Shown piece after piece: positions 1 to 10,946 of a stretch of 26,535 nt of DNA. Below the pieces are notes generated by a model. That model saw only the letters and a program-made list of their open reading frames with translations, did no database searches and was not told the origin of the DNA. The position numbers and the translations under genes were made by a program. The stretch comes from Immundisolibacter sp. (lineage in GTDB: Bacteria > Pseudomonadota > Gammaproteobacteria > Immundisolibacterales > Immundisolibacteraceae). Every line of letters begins with the position of its first letter. The first letter of the stretch is position 1. The stretch covers positions 1 to 26,535 of the forward strand of contig NZ_JBFIII010000037.1 of assembly GCF_041601295.1 (NCBI RefSeq), written 5' to 3'.

Positions 1-1
1 G

Positions 2-232
2 ATTGCGGCGCTGTCTGCCCGCGAGGTCATCTTTTCGGCCGGTTACCTGAATCGTTTTGGTCATCCACACCAGGAGGTGGTGGCCGCTTACACCCAGGCC
101 GGAGCTCAGCTATGGAGTACCGCGAGCGCTGGCGCATTGCGCCTGGGCACGAGTGTTGATGGGCTCCAAATAGAGGCAGAGCGCCAGCGACGGCGCCACT
201 GGTGGGAGGGCGGGGCACCAGAAGCACCGTGA
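2..232 (+). CDS. comEC: ComEC/Rec2 DNA-uptake protein, C-terminal fragment (5' end outside window)
   Basis: The reading frame is open from the window edge to a TGA at 230-232 and gives the last 76 residues. The segment contains EVIFSAGYLNRFGHPHQEVV followed by AGAQLWSTASAGAL, which matches the end of the ComEC metallo-beta-lactamase-like domain, where a conserved Asn-Arg/(Trp)-x-His-Pro-His stretch precedes the last strands. ComEC is the inner-membrane channel that brings single-stranded DNA into the cytoplasm during natural transformation. The membrane part is not in the window. It is followed by exbB, exbD and msbA, the order seen in many Gammaproteobacteria, which supports the call. The family assignment is from the motif and context only, because less than a tenth of the usual protein is visible. 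Confidence 0.75.
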   Translation: MAALSAREVIFSAGYLNRFGHPHQEVVAAYTQAGAQLWSTASAGALRLGTSVDGLQIEAERQRRRHWWEGGAPEAP

Positions 233-313
233 TAAACTGCGAACTTGCCCAGGTTTGGGCGCTGTTCAGTTGTTCAATCCCTCCAATTTCCAACCAATCG
301 GGTCTCGGCCACT

Positions 314-955
314 GTGTGGGATCTGCTCAAGGCCGGCGACTGGCCGGTCATTCCGCTGGTTCTGTGTTCCATCCTGGCGCTCGGCATCGTGCTCGAGCGG
401 GCGTGGTCCTTGCAGCGTCGCCGCGTCTTGCCACCCACACTGCTGGGCCAGGTGCAGCGCTGGTGTGCCAGCGGCGAGGTGGATGGGGCGCGAATTCACA
501 GCCTGCGCCAGCATTCGCCGCTGGGGCGCATATTGGCTGCCGTGTTGTTACACGGGGGCGAGGACCGCCAGCGCCAACGGGAAAATGTAGAGGACACAGG
601 ACGTCATCTGGCGCTGGAACTCGAACGCTACCTGACCGCCCTCGGTACGCTGGCGACCATTTCGCCGCTGATCGGCCTGTTTGGCACCGTGATTGGCATG
701 ATCGAGACCTTCAACGCCATCAGCCTGACTGGCCTGGGGGCACCCGAACAACTGGCGAGTGGTATCGCCATTGCTCTGGTCAACACCGCCGGTGGTCTGT
801 TCGTGGCCATTCCAAGCTACATCTTTCACCGCTATTACCGCGGCCGGGTCGACGAGCTGGTGGCGGATCTTGAACGTCAGGCAGGGGAACTGGCCGAATC
901 GCTGGCCGAGCAGACGGCACGCCTGCGGCGAGCGCAGGCTGTCAAACGGGCATGA
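314..955 (+). CDS. exbB: ExbB/TolQ-family proton channel protein
   Basis: This is an inner-membrane MotA/TolQ/ExbB-type protein of about 213 residues. It has an N-terminal membrane helix (VIPLVLCSILALGIVLE), a cytoplasmic loop, and two further helices around LATISPLIGLFGTVIGMIE and IAIALVNTAGGLFVAIPSY; the Gly/Thr-rich pattern of these two helices is the family signature. With ExbD it forms a proton-driven motor that energises outer-membrane transport. The GTG at 314 gives an N-terminus (VWDLLKAGDWPV) that resembles homologues. The frame is open upstream to a TTG at 245, so the start is uncertain, and no strong Shine-Dalgarno sequence is seen. The stop overlaps the exbD ATG by 4 bases (ATGA), indicating translational coupling. 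No tonB lies in this window. Confidence 0.85.
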   Translation: MWDLLKAGDWPVIPLVLCSILALGIVLERAWSLQRRRVLPPTLLGQVQRWCASGEVDGARIHSLRQHSPLGRILAAVLLHGGEDRQRQRENVEDTGRHLALELERYLTALGTLATISPLIGLFGTVIGMIETFNAISLTGLGAPEQLASGIAIALVNTAGGLFVAIPSYIFHRYYRGRVDELVADLERQAGELAESLAEQTARLRRAQAVKRA

Positions 956-1380
956 ATTTTCGAACCCGGCGCCGGCCGGACGACATCGAAATCAATTTTG
1001 TGCCGCTGATTGACGTGCTGGTGGTGCTGCTGATCTTCCTGATGGTGACCACCAGCTTCAGCCGCCTGGGGCAACTGAAGGTGGACCTGCCGCAGGCCGC
1101 TGCCGGTGCGACGGCACCGACCGACAATACAATTGATCTGGCTATCAGCGCTGACGGGCAATATGCGGTGGATGCCCTGGTTATCGGTGCCGATGACACG
1201 GCGGGCCTGACGGCGGCGTTGCGCAAGGCAGCCATCGGGCACGACGATCCGGTGCTGGTCATGTCAGTGGACCGCAAGACGCCGCATGAACGGGTCATTG
1301 CTGCCATGACAGCGGCGCGCGAGGCGGGCCTGGACAGCCTTACCTTTACGGTGGATACGGCGGCACAGCGCCATGAGTGA
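952..1380 (+). CDS. exbD: ExbD/TolR-family biopolymer transport protein
   Basis: This 142-residue protein has a short basic cytoplasmic N-terminus (MNFRTRRRPDD), then one membrane helix (INFVPLIDVLVVLLIFLMVT) and a periplasmic domain. The Asp in PLIDVLVVLLIF is the conserved proton-carrying residue of the family. The periplasmic part ends with VLVMSVDRKTPHERVIAAM, a usual ExbD/TolR pattern. It partners ExbB in using the proton motive force. The ATG overlaps the exbB stop by 4 bases and its own stop overlaps the msbA start by 8 bases, so exbB, exbD and msbA are probably one transcript. Here the pair is linked to the envelope lipid gene msbA rather than to an iron uptake locus. Confidence 0.9.
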   Translation: MNFRTRRRPDDIEINFVPLIDVLVVLLIFLMVTTSFSRLGQLKVDLPQAAAGATAPTDNTIDLAISADGQYAVDALVIGADDTAGLTAALRKAAIGHDDPVLVMSVDRKTPHERVIAAMTAAREAGLDSLTFTVDTAAQRHE

Positions 1381-3136
1381 GGCCGCCGAAGTCTCGCGCT
1401 GGAAGCTGTATGCCCGTTTGCTGGGTTATGCGCGGCCACATTGGCGCGTGTTCGCGGTGGCATTGGTTGGCATGGTGGGAGCGGCAGCGACTGACCCGGC
1501 CTTTGCCGCGCTGATGAAACCGATGCTCGACGGCAGCTTCGTGGAGCGCGACCCGGAGGTGATCCGCTGGTTGCCGCTGGTCATGGTGGGGCTGTTTCTG
1601 ACCCGTCTGGTAATGAACTTCGGCGCCGATTTCGGCATGAACTGGGTGGCGCGCCGGGTGATCAAGGATTTGCGCACGGCGATGTTCGATCACCTGCTGC
1701 GCCTGCCGGCGAGTTTTTACGATCGCAACGCCTCTGGCGCGTTGATTTCCAAGGTGACTTACGACGTGGAGATGGTTGCTGGTGCAACCAGCGACGCGTT
1801 GACGACCTTGCTGAAGGACAGCGTCGCCGTGCTTGGCCTGCTGGGCTGGATGTTCTATCTGAACTGGAAACTGGCACTGATTTTTCTTGTCGTGGGCCCG
1901 GGCATGGCGGCGAGCATCGGCGTGGTGTCGTCGCGCTTTCGGCGCCTGGGCACGCGTATCCAGGCGTCCATGGGCAATATCACGGCGGCGGCTGGCGAGG
2001 TCGTGGACGGCCACCTGGTGACCAAGCTGTTCAACGGGCAGGTCAGAGAGTCGGCGGCCTTCGACCGACTGTCCGAGCGCAACCGGCAATTACACATGAA
2101 GTGGGTGTCAGTGGATGCGCTCGGCGGCGGCCTGGTGCAGATGCTGATTGCCTTGACCATGGCGGGCATTCTTTACGCGGCAACGACTTTTGCCAGCAGC
2201 GACCGCACCACGGTGGGGGGGTTTACCTCGTTCATTGTCGCGGTGACCATGTTGCAGGCGCCGGTCAAGCGCCTGACCAAGGTCAACGGCGTGCTGCAAA
2301 AGGGAATCGCGGCTGCGCGCAGCGTGTTTGGCCTGATCGACGAGCTGGCGGAGCCGGACCACGGCCGCCAGGAGCTGCCCCTGGCCCGCGGCCAGGTCGA
2401 CTACCAGAACGTCAGTTTTGGTTATGCCACCAGCCCGGCGCCGGTGCTGCAGGATGTGTCCTTGCACGCCGAACCGGGGCAGCGGGTAGCCATCGTCGGG
2501 CGCTCGGGGTCGGGCAAGACCAGCCTGGTCGGGCTCCTGCCGCGTTTTTATGAGCCGCAGGCAGGACGCATTCTGATCGACGGTGTCGATGTCCGCGATC
2601 TGACCTTGGCTTCGCTGCGGGCGCAGATTGCGCTGGTCAGCCAGCATGTGGTGCTGTTCAACGATACGGTCGCCAACAATATCGCTTACGGTCGCCGCGG
2701 CGAGGTGAGCGAGGCCGATATCGTGCGCGCGGCCGAGCAGGCCCACGCGATGGAGTTCATCGACAAGCTGCCGCAGGGGCTGGCCAGCATGGTCGGTGAT
2801 AACGGCGTGCTGCTGTCCGGTGGGCAGCGTCAGCGCATCGCCATCGCCCGTGCGCTGCTCAAGGACGCGCCGATCCTGATCCTGGACGAAGCCACTTCGG
2901 CGCTGGACAGCGAGTCCGAACGCCATATCAAGGCCGCGCTCGATGCGCTGATGAATCACCGCACCACGCTGGTCATTGCACATCGCCTGTCGACCATCGA
3001 GAACGCCGACCTGATCCTGGTGATGCAGGACGGGCGCGTGGTCGAGCAGGGTGATCACCCCGGCTTGCTGCGTCAGGGAGGCGTATATGCCCGACTCCAC
3101 CGCATGCAGTTCAGCGACGCGCAGGTCGCGGTTTAG
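1373..3136 (+). CDS. msbA: Lipid A export ABC transporter, permease/ATP-binding protein MsbA
   Basis: This 587-residue half-transporter has the usual length of MsbA. Residues 1-320 hold six membrane helices of the type I exporter fold (for example RVFAVALVGMVGAAATD and LALIFLVVGPGMAASIG). The ATPase domain has a Walker A motif GRSGSGKTS near residue 376, the signature LSGGQRQRIAIARALL near 480, and Walker B ILILDEATSALD near 502, followed by the His of the H-loop (VIAHRLSTIE). MsbA flips lipid A core from the inner to the outer leaflet of the inner membrane. The genes exbB, exbD and msbA overlap. In many Gammaproteobacteria lpxK follows msbA, but here the next gene is on the opposite strand. 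Confidence 0.93.
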   Translation: MSEAAEVSRWKLYARLLGYARPHWRVFAVALVGMVGAAATDPAFAALMKPMLDGSFVERDPEVIRWLPLVMVGLFLTRLVMNFGADFGMNWVARRVIKDLRTAMFDHLLRLPASFYDRNASGALISKVTYDVEMVAGATSDALTTLLKDSVAVLGLLGWMFYLNWKLALIFLVVGPGMAASIGVVSSRFRRLGTRIQASMGNITAAAGEVVDGHLVTKLFNGQVRESAAFDRLSERNRQLHMKWVSVDALGGGLVQMLIALTMAGILYAATTFASSDRTTVGGFTSFIVAVTMLQAPVKRLTKVNGVLQKGIAAARSVFGLIDELAEPDHGRQELPLARGQVDYQNVSFGYATSPAPVLQDVSLHAEPGQRVAIVGRSGSGKTSLVGLLPRFYEPQAGRILIDGVDVRDLTLASLRAQIALVSQHVVLFNDTVANNIAYGRRGEVSEADIVRAAEQAHAMEFIDKLPQGLASMVGDNGVLLSGGQRQRIAIARALLKDAPILILDEATSALDSESERHIKAALDALMNHRTTLVIAHRLSTIENADLILVMQDGRVVEQGDHPGLLRQGGVYARLHRMQFSDAQVAV

Positions 3137-3173
3137 GCCGCTGGGGTACTCGAAATCCTGGCAATGCAGGCGA

Positions 3174-4394
3174 TCAGCCGCGGCTGGCGGCCATGATGCT
3201 TTCCACGAATTCCACGGCTTCCAGATAGCGGGCGGTCAGATCAAGCTCGGCCAGGGCCACTAATGCTGGATGGTCGAAATTGCCCGTTTCGTAATGGGTA
3301 ACCGCTGCCAGTATCTGGCCCAATGGCCCGTGGTGGGTGCAGATGGCTTGTACCGTGGCCTCGCTCAGTGGCATGTCGGCCAGAATCTGCGTCAACGGTT
3401 GATCGACCAGCAATTCGGCGGTCGATAGCAGGCCCACGGTGAAGGCCGCATCCGCGTCCAGCTTCAGGCGTGCGGCGAGTTGTTCGCACATTCGGGCCCG
3501 CAGCAGCGTCAGGCGCACCAGCTCGAGGGGGGGTGTCTCGCCGCCGTCAAGCAGCAGCAAGCTGGCGATTTGGCGGATCTGCCGCTGGCCGATCAAGACC
3601 ACGGCCTGACGGATCGAATCGATACGCCGGGGCAGGTAAAACATCGCCGAGTTGATATAACGCAGCAGGCGGTGGCTCAGGCCTGGGTTATTGCTTACCA
3701 GGGTTTGCAGCTCGCTGGTTTGCAGCGACGGATCCTGCAGGCGTGCCAGTAGACTCAGCACATCCTCGCGTCGCATCAGGCCACGCTTGCCACTGACAGT
3801 GCTGGGTCGGGCCAGCCAATAACCCTGAAACAGCGTGAATCCAAGCTCGCGGGTCTGCTCGAACTGCGTTTCGGTCTCAATCTTTTCCGCCAGCAGCTCG
3901 ACGTTGAAACGGCGCAAGGCGTTCACCTGATCGGCCAGCTGACCGGCCGCGATGGCGGGCAAGTCAACCTTCGCAATGTGTGCCAGCTCCAGAAGCGGGT
4001 CGAGCGCCGGTTGGTAGACGACGTCATCCAGCGCGATCCGGTAACCGCGATCGCGCAGGTGGCGCAGCGCGGCCAGCACCTTGGGCTCCGGTGCCACGGT
4101 TTCCAGTACCTCGATCACCACGCGTTGTGGCGGCAGCGTCAGGGGCAGTTCCGCCAGCAGGCTGGCCGTGTCCATGTTCAGAAAAGCCCGTTGTCCGGCG
4201 ACCAGCCGATCAAGACCAATCGACATCAGGGCATCGATCATCACGTGCGAGGTGCGGTCTTCATTGTCGGTCAGAGCATCGCCTGCCGCGGCGCTCATCC
4301 GGTACAGCAGCTCGTAGGCAACGACTTTTCGATCCACATCAAAGATGGCCTGGCGCCCGAGGAACACCTGCCGTGTGAGTTCGTCGCCTTGCAT
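3174..4394 (-). CDS. EAL-HDOD signal transduction protein (degenerate EAL, YuxH type)
   Basis: The 406-residue protein begins with an EAL-like domain (about 1-190): FLGRQAIFDVDRKVVAYELL, AFLNMD, VVIEVLET, IALDDVV, IAKVDL, LLAEKIET and GFTLFQGYWLARP follow in the usual EAL order. The name motif reads ELL rather than EAL, and the DDFG loop reads DDVVYQP, so c-di-GMP hydrolysis is doubtful. Residues about 200-390 form an HDOD domain (LQTLVSNNPGLSHRLLRYIN, IRQAVVLIGQRQIRQIASL), a catalytically dead HD relative used in signalling. Such proteins usually act as c-di-GMP-linked adaptors for motility or surface behaviour. It converges with msbA across 37 bases. The ATG at 4394 is used because the EAL domain starts directly after it; no strong ribosome binding site is visible. 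Confidence 0.88.
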   Translation of the reverse strand: MQGDELTRQVFLGRQAIFDVDRKVVAYELLYRMSAAAGDALTDNEDRTSHVMIDALMSIGLDRLVAGQRAFLNMDTASLLAELPLTLPPQRVVIEVLETVAPEPKVLAALRHLRDRGYRIALDDVVYQPALDPLLELAHIAKVDLPAIAAGQLADQVNALRRFNVELLAEKIETETQFEQTRELGFTLFQGYWLARPSTVSGKRGLMRREDVLSLLARLQDPSLQTSELQTLVSNNPGLSHRLLRYINSAMFYLPRRIDSIRQAVVLIGQRQIRQIASLLLLDGGETPPLELVRLTLLRARMCEQLAARLKLDADAAFTVGLLSTAELLVDQPLTQILADMPLSEATVQAICTHHGPLGQILAAVTHYETGNFDHPALVALAELDLTARYLEAVEFVESIMAASRG

Positions 4395-4518
4395 CAGCTG
4401 GGACAGGCGCGTTGGTAGCTAGGGGGCCACGCATCGGCATGGGCGCGCGGTACGTGCTTGGCCGGCTCTGCGGTAGTGGCCAGGTCGCCCGTGCAAAGAG
4501 CCACAGCAGCATGCTCGC

Positions 4519-4551
4519 GCGCCGTTCGCGCCGTTCGCGCCGTTCGCGCCG
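4519..4551. repeat. 9-bp tandem repeat, about 3.7 copies of GCGCCGTTC
   Basis: Three exact copies of GCGCCGTTC (4519-4527, 4528-4536, 4537-4545) are followed by a partial fourth (GCGCCG, 4546-4551). Because the unit is a multiple of three, both strands encode repeated tripeptides, which explains several spurious open frames. Replication slippage at such a unit could make copy number variable between strains. No function is apparent. Confidence 0.9.
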
Positions 4552-4795
4552 GACCAGCCGTGTGCCGGGCGAGCTTGCCACCATGGGTATCGCGCAGGTT
4601 CGACACCGGCGACAGGAATGAACTGAGCAAGAAGCCGGAGGTCATGTGAAGTTCCAGTACCTCGAAGTCGGCTTATTGAGCCTGACCGGTGGACTGTACA
4701 AAGGGGTCGGCAGTCTGTCGAGGTGTATTTTTTCAGCGTCTGTTGTAAGCGGGTAGTCCGCCGCAAACGCAAGCAGGCTGGGGGCAACCGCGTCC

Positions 4796-4812
4796 CGGCA
4801 CTGCAGGTGCCG
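4796..4812 (-). other. Stem-loop after SnoaL-like gene, possible weak terminator
   Basis: CGGCAC (4796-4801) pairs perfectly with GTGCCG (4807-4812) around a 5-base loop. It lies 20 bases beyond the stop codon of the SnoaL-like gene on the minus strand. No T-run follows it in that direction, so intrinsic termination is uncertain. Confidence 0.3.
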
Positions 4813-4832
4813 CGGAGTAAATCAGCGGACCC

Positions 4833-5252
4833 CTAGTGCAGCACCGTGTCCTCGTCCACGGTGACCGTCGGCGTGGGCGAGGCGTGGTGCACGATCATGC
4901 GCCAGCCGGAGTCTGTTTGCCGATAAACGTTGGTCGCGATCACCGGTGGCTGGTGGCTGTCGTCGCCGCGCAGGTTCAGTTGTTCGTGCACCACGTGGGT
5001 GGCAAGTTGCCCATCCCGGCGCTGGAGAACCGATACCGTGCTCACGGTCAGGTGCGGGCCACCGGCGAACATGCGACGCCAGGCGGCGAAGATGGCGCGA
5101 TGGCCGTGCAGCTCGGGCCACATCGGGTGTACGCACACCAGATCCGGACCGTCATCCCACACCGCGTGCATCAATGCCGCGTCGGCATTTTCCAGGGCCA
5201 GGTAGAAGGCCGCCTCGGCGGCCTCCGGTGTGTCGAAAGCGCTATTTGTCAT
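4833..5252 (-). CDS. SnoaL/NTF2-like family protein
   Basis: This is a small cytosolic protein of 139 residues with the cone-shaped NTF2/SnoaL fold pattern: an N-terminal helix pair (TPEAAEAAFYLALENADAAL) followed by MHAVWDDGPDLVCVHPMWPE, a glycine-linked helix (GHRAIFAAWRRMFAGG) and alternating strands ending GWRMIVHHASP. Members act as isomerases, dehydratases, small subunits or ligand-binding proteins, so the substrate cannot be told from sequence. The ATG at 5252 is preferred over an upstream ATG at 5384, because the extra 44 residues run through the divergent promoter and its tandem repeat and have no family similarity. It is transcribed away from the DszB-like gene and may share regulation with it. 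Confidence 0.75.
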   Translation of the reverse strand: MTNSAFDTPEAAEAAFYLALENADAALMHAVWDDGPDLVCVHPMWPELHGHRAIFAAWRRMFAGGPHLTVSTVSVLQRRDGQLATHVVHEQLNLRGDDSHQPPVIATNVYRQTDSGWRMIVHHASPTPTVTVDEDTVLH

Positions 5253-5333
5253 GTTGGACCGAGTGGTCGTGGGCAGGAGAGCTTCGTGGCTTGTCGGCTC
5301 GCATATATGAAGTTTAAAGTGCCAGCTTACAAG

Positions 5334-5368
5334 AGAGTTGACAAAACCAGAGTTGACAAAACCTTGTC
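5334..5368. promoter_or_regulatory. Perfect 15-bp tandem repeat with overlapping dyad in divergent promoter region
   Basis: The 15-mer AGAGTTGACAAAACC occurs twice head to tail (5334-5348 and 5349-5363). The second copy also forms an inverted repeat, GACAA-N4-TTGTC, at 5355-5368. The element sits 28 bases before the ATG of the DszB-like gene and about 80 bases before the start of the divergent SnoaL-like gene. Each copy contains TTGACA, which equals the sigma-70 -35 consensus, but no convincing -10 follows at 16-18 bases on the plus strand. A binding site for a transcription regulator is the simplest reading; the regulator is not in the window. Confidence 0.55.
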
Positions 5369-5395
5369 CGTCCAGGATCCCCACAGGAGATACCC

Positions 5396-6430
5396 ATGGC
5401 CCGCACCTTATGGTATACGCGCTGCCCGGTCGCCACGGCGTCCGGAATCGCCTTTCAACGCCAGTCGTTCGACAAGGAGTTCGACGGTTCGGACTTTGTG
5501 GTGCGCAATATCAAGGAGCTTGGCCGCGAAAAGGCTGACTCTCACTTCGATCACAGCCTGGCCGATTCATTCAGGGAAGGTGGCGCCATCCCGCCGCTGT
5601 GGGCACGCACCCGCGGCGCCGACACACTGGCAGTGGGCCTGACCTTCGTCGCCGACTCATTGGCCACATTTGTGCGGGCCGACGACAAGGCCCAGCGCGT
5701 TCAGGATCTGGCCGGCCGCCGCTGCGGACTGCCGGTGCGCCCGTACATCCTGATCGACTTCATGAAGGTCAACGCTCACAAGGGTTTCTACTCCGCCTTG
5801 CTGGCCAACGGCATGCGGGAGTCGGACGTCCGGTTTGTGGAGATGACCATCAACGACGACATGCACGGCAGCATCAACGCCGACCTGAAACAGGGTGACC
5901 GACCGAGCCTCTACGATGCCGACATCGATTACCTGCTGCGTGGCGAAGTGGACGCCATCTTTTGCAAGAACGCCGAAGTCGGTCTGATCCAGCGCCGCTA
6001 CCAGGGACGTATCCGCAAGCTCTACGACCTGATGACCGACCAGACTGATCGCGCGCACATGGTCAATGCCAACCCGCGCATCATTACCGTGAGCGCCGGC
6101 CTGGCCAGGGAAGCACCCGAGGCGGTGGAACGCTACCTGCAGGTTTTGGTACGCACCGCCAACTGGGCCGCCTCCCGCCCGGCCGAGGCAACGGCGGTAA
6201 TGGCCAGGGAACTGGGTGTGTCCGAAGCGGACATCCGCTCCAGCTATGAAGCGGATTTTCACAACAAACTGTGGCCGTCGTTTGGGCCGGAAGTCCGTCG
6301 CCTGCTGCAGGTACAGATCGATTTCATGCAAAGCCACGGTTACCTGGGACAGGTCGATCTGGATGCCTGGATGCAGCCGCGTTTCCTGGAACAGGCATAC
6401 CGGCGGGAAGGGCTGCCGGCAGTAGCGTGA
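5396..6430 (+). CDS. DszB-like desulfinase (SsuA-type substrate-binding-protein fold)
   Basis: This 344-residue protein has the two-lobed fold sequence of sulfonate/nitrate-type binding proteins but no signal peptide or lipobox, so it should be cytosolic. It aligns with DszB, the 2'-hydroxybiphenyl-2-sulfinate desulfinase: YTRCPV at 7-12 matches the region of catalytic Cys27, SHFDHSLADSFREGGAIPPL at 49-68 matches the region of His60, Arg70 and the Gly-Gly, giving Cys10, His50 and Arg60. The His-to-Arg spacing of ten is the same. I infer hydrolytic C-S cleavage of an aromatic sulfinate or a related reaction; the substrate is unknown, and no dszA or dszC is nearby. AGGAG at 5385-5389 sets the start. 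A MAPEG gene follows after 43 bases. A cytosolic binding protein remains the alternative. Confidence 0.7.
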   Translation: MARTLWYTRCPVATASGIAFQRQSFDKEFDGSDFVVRNIKELGREKADSHFDHSLADSFREGGAIPPLWARTRGADTLAVGLTFVADSLATFVRADDKAQRVQDLAGRRCGLPVRPYILIDFMKVNAHKGFYSALLANGMRESDVRFVEMTINDDMHGSINADLKQGDRPSLYDADIDYLLRGEVDAIFCKNAEVGLIQRRYQGRIRKLYDLMTDQTDRAHMVNANPRIITVSAGLAREAPEAVERYLQVLVRTANWAASRPAEATAVMARELGVSEADIRSSYEADFHNKLWPSFGPEVRRLLQVQIDFMQSHGYLGQVDLDAWMQPRFLEQAYRREGLPAVA

Positions 6431-6473
6431 GGAGGATGTATTCAGGCACTGACCACGCGATCCCGGAGGCCGC

Positions 6474-6842
6474 ATGACCATTGCTTACTGGTGTGTCTTG
6501 GTACTGATTTTCTTTCCGCCTGTGCTGGGTGGGCTGGCCAAGAGTGGCGGTTTCGATAACAGCCAGCCGCGACTGAGCGTGGCGGCGGTCTCTGGCTGGC
6601 GAAAACGTGCCGACTGGGCGCAGTCGAATATGCTGGAGAACTTTGCGCCGTTCGCCGCGGCGGTGATCGTTGGCCACCAGCTGGGCCTCGCCCAGGGCAC
6701 CCTGGACCAGCTTGCGCTGGCCTTTGTGGCGCTGCGTACGCTGCACGCCGCGTTCTATATCGCGGACCTCGCCACCTTACGCTCGCTGGCTTACGTCGGC
6801 GGTCTGGCCTGCATCGTCGCCATTTTTGTAATGGCGGCCTGA
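6474..6842 (+). CDS. MAPEG family membrane protein
   Basis: This is a 122-residue integral membrane protein with four hydrophobic segments (about 4-22, 58-75, 80-97 and 103-121). It has the pattern of bacterial MAPEG proteins: NSQPRLSVAAVSGWRKRADWAQSN then ENFAPFAAAVIV and FVALRTLHAAFYIADLATLRS, where the Asn/Glu and the Arg-x-x-His-x-x-x-Tyr are the family's conserved residues. Eukaryotic relatives are microsomal glutathione transferases and leukotriene synthases; the function of this short bacterial branch is mostly unknown. GGAGG five bases before the ATG is a good ribosome binding site. It lies 43 bases after the DszB-like gene on the same strand and is probably cotranscribed. Confidence 0.85.
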   Translation: MTIAYWCVLVLIFFPPVLGGLAKSGGFDNSQPRLSVAAVSGWRKRADWAQSNMLENFAPFAAAVIVGHQLGLAQGTLDQLALAFVALRTLHAAFYIADLATLRSLAYVGGLACIVAIFVMAA

Positions 6843-6861
6843 GTACCCAGGGGACACCAGT

Positions 6862-6890
6862 AAAACCGAATGGGACCGATACCCACTCGG
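6862..6890 (-). terminator. Rho-independent terminator of metH
   Basis: CCGA-A-TGGG (6866-6874) pairs with CCCA-C-TCGG (6882-6890) around a 7-base loop, with one internal mismatch. Read on the minus strand the hairpin starts 16 bases beyond the metH stop and is followed at once by TTTTA (6865-6861). The T-run is short. The same hairpin lies 23 bases beyond the MAPEG stop on the plus strand, where TTTTT follows only after a gap, so it could also weakly serve that gene. Confidence 0.55.
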
Positions 6891-6906
6891 CTTATCGTTG
6901 TCCTTT

Positions 6907-10590
<3,684 letters not shown>

Positions 10591-10619
10591 GGCGGAGTCA
10601 GGCGGTCGGTGGGGGTGGA

Positions 10620-10625
10620 ATTGTA
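10620..10625 (-). promoter_or_regulatory. Putative -10 element of metH (TACAAT)
   Basis: Read on the minus strand, TACAAT matches the sigma-70 -10 consensus at five of six positions and lies 29 bases before the metH ATG. The -35 region 16-18 bases further upstream is poor. If used, the leader RNA would be only about 20-25 bases, too short for a riboswitch. Confidence 0.35.
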
Positions 10626-10937
10626 GCTTGGGCCCTTGGGGGCGACCGCAGCCCGGACGCAGGCCCGGCGCCGGACCGTGCGCGACGATCACGGCAAACC
10701 ATGCCCGCTGCGTCCATTTGTGGCCAACCGCGACGCGCTGTTCCTGGGCAAGCGCTGGGCAAAGCAGCGGCTCCCTAACGCATCAAGGCGGTTCGTGGCC
10801 CGGGTCAGGGCAGCGGGGGTCTGCGATGAAGCCAGACAGGTCAGAGCCGTCACCCGGAGTCGAGCCGCCTCAGCGGCGCACGCGTTTGCTTGTGCCGCTG
10901 CTCGCGCAAGGTTAATGTGCCGCGCCACTGGTGCCCT

Positions 10938-10946
10938 GGGGAGGGA
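10938..10946 (+). promoter_or_regulatory. Strong Shine-Dalgarno sequence deciding a TTG start
   Basis: GGGGAGGGA ends six bases before TTG at 10953. No ATG or GTG in the frame is as well placed, so this site fixes the start of the downstream methyltransferase gene. Confidence 0.6.

Larger units (their letters stand above)
4395..4832. other. Gene-poor stretch between EAL-HDOD gene and SnoaL-like gene
   Basis: No convincing protein gene is seen on either strand of these 438 bases. Short open frames overlap one another, are rich in Arg/Ala/Gly produced by the GC-rich repeat, and match no family I recognise. The stretch holds a 9-bp tandem repeat (4519-4551), a T-rich run near 4728-4734 and a small hairpin at 4796-4812. 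It probably includes the promoter of the EAL-HDOD gene, but no clear -35/-10 pair could be assigned. Confidence 0.5.

Noticed and set aside
5250..5384. N-terminal extension of the SnoaL-like protein from an ATG at 5384
   Set aside because: It would translate the tandem repeat and divergent promoter and has no family similarity; the ATG at 5252 starts right before the conserved domain.
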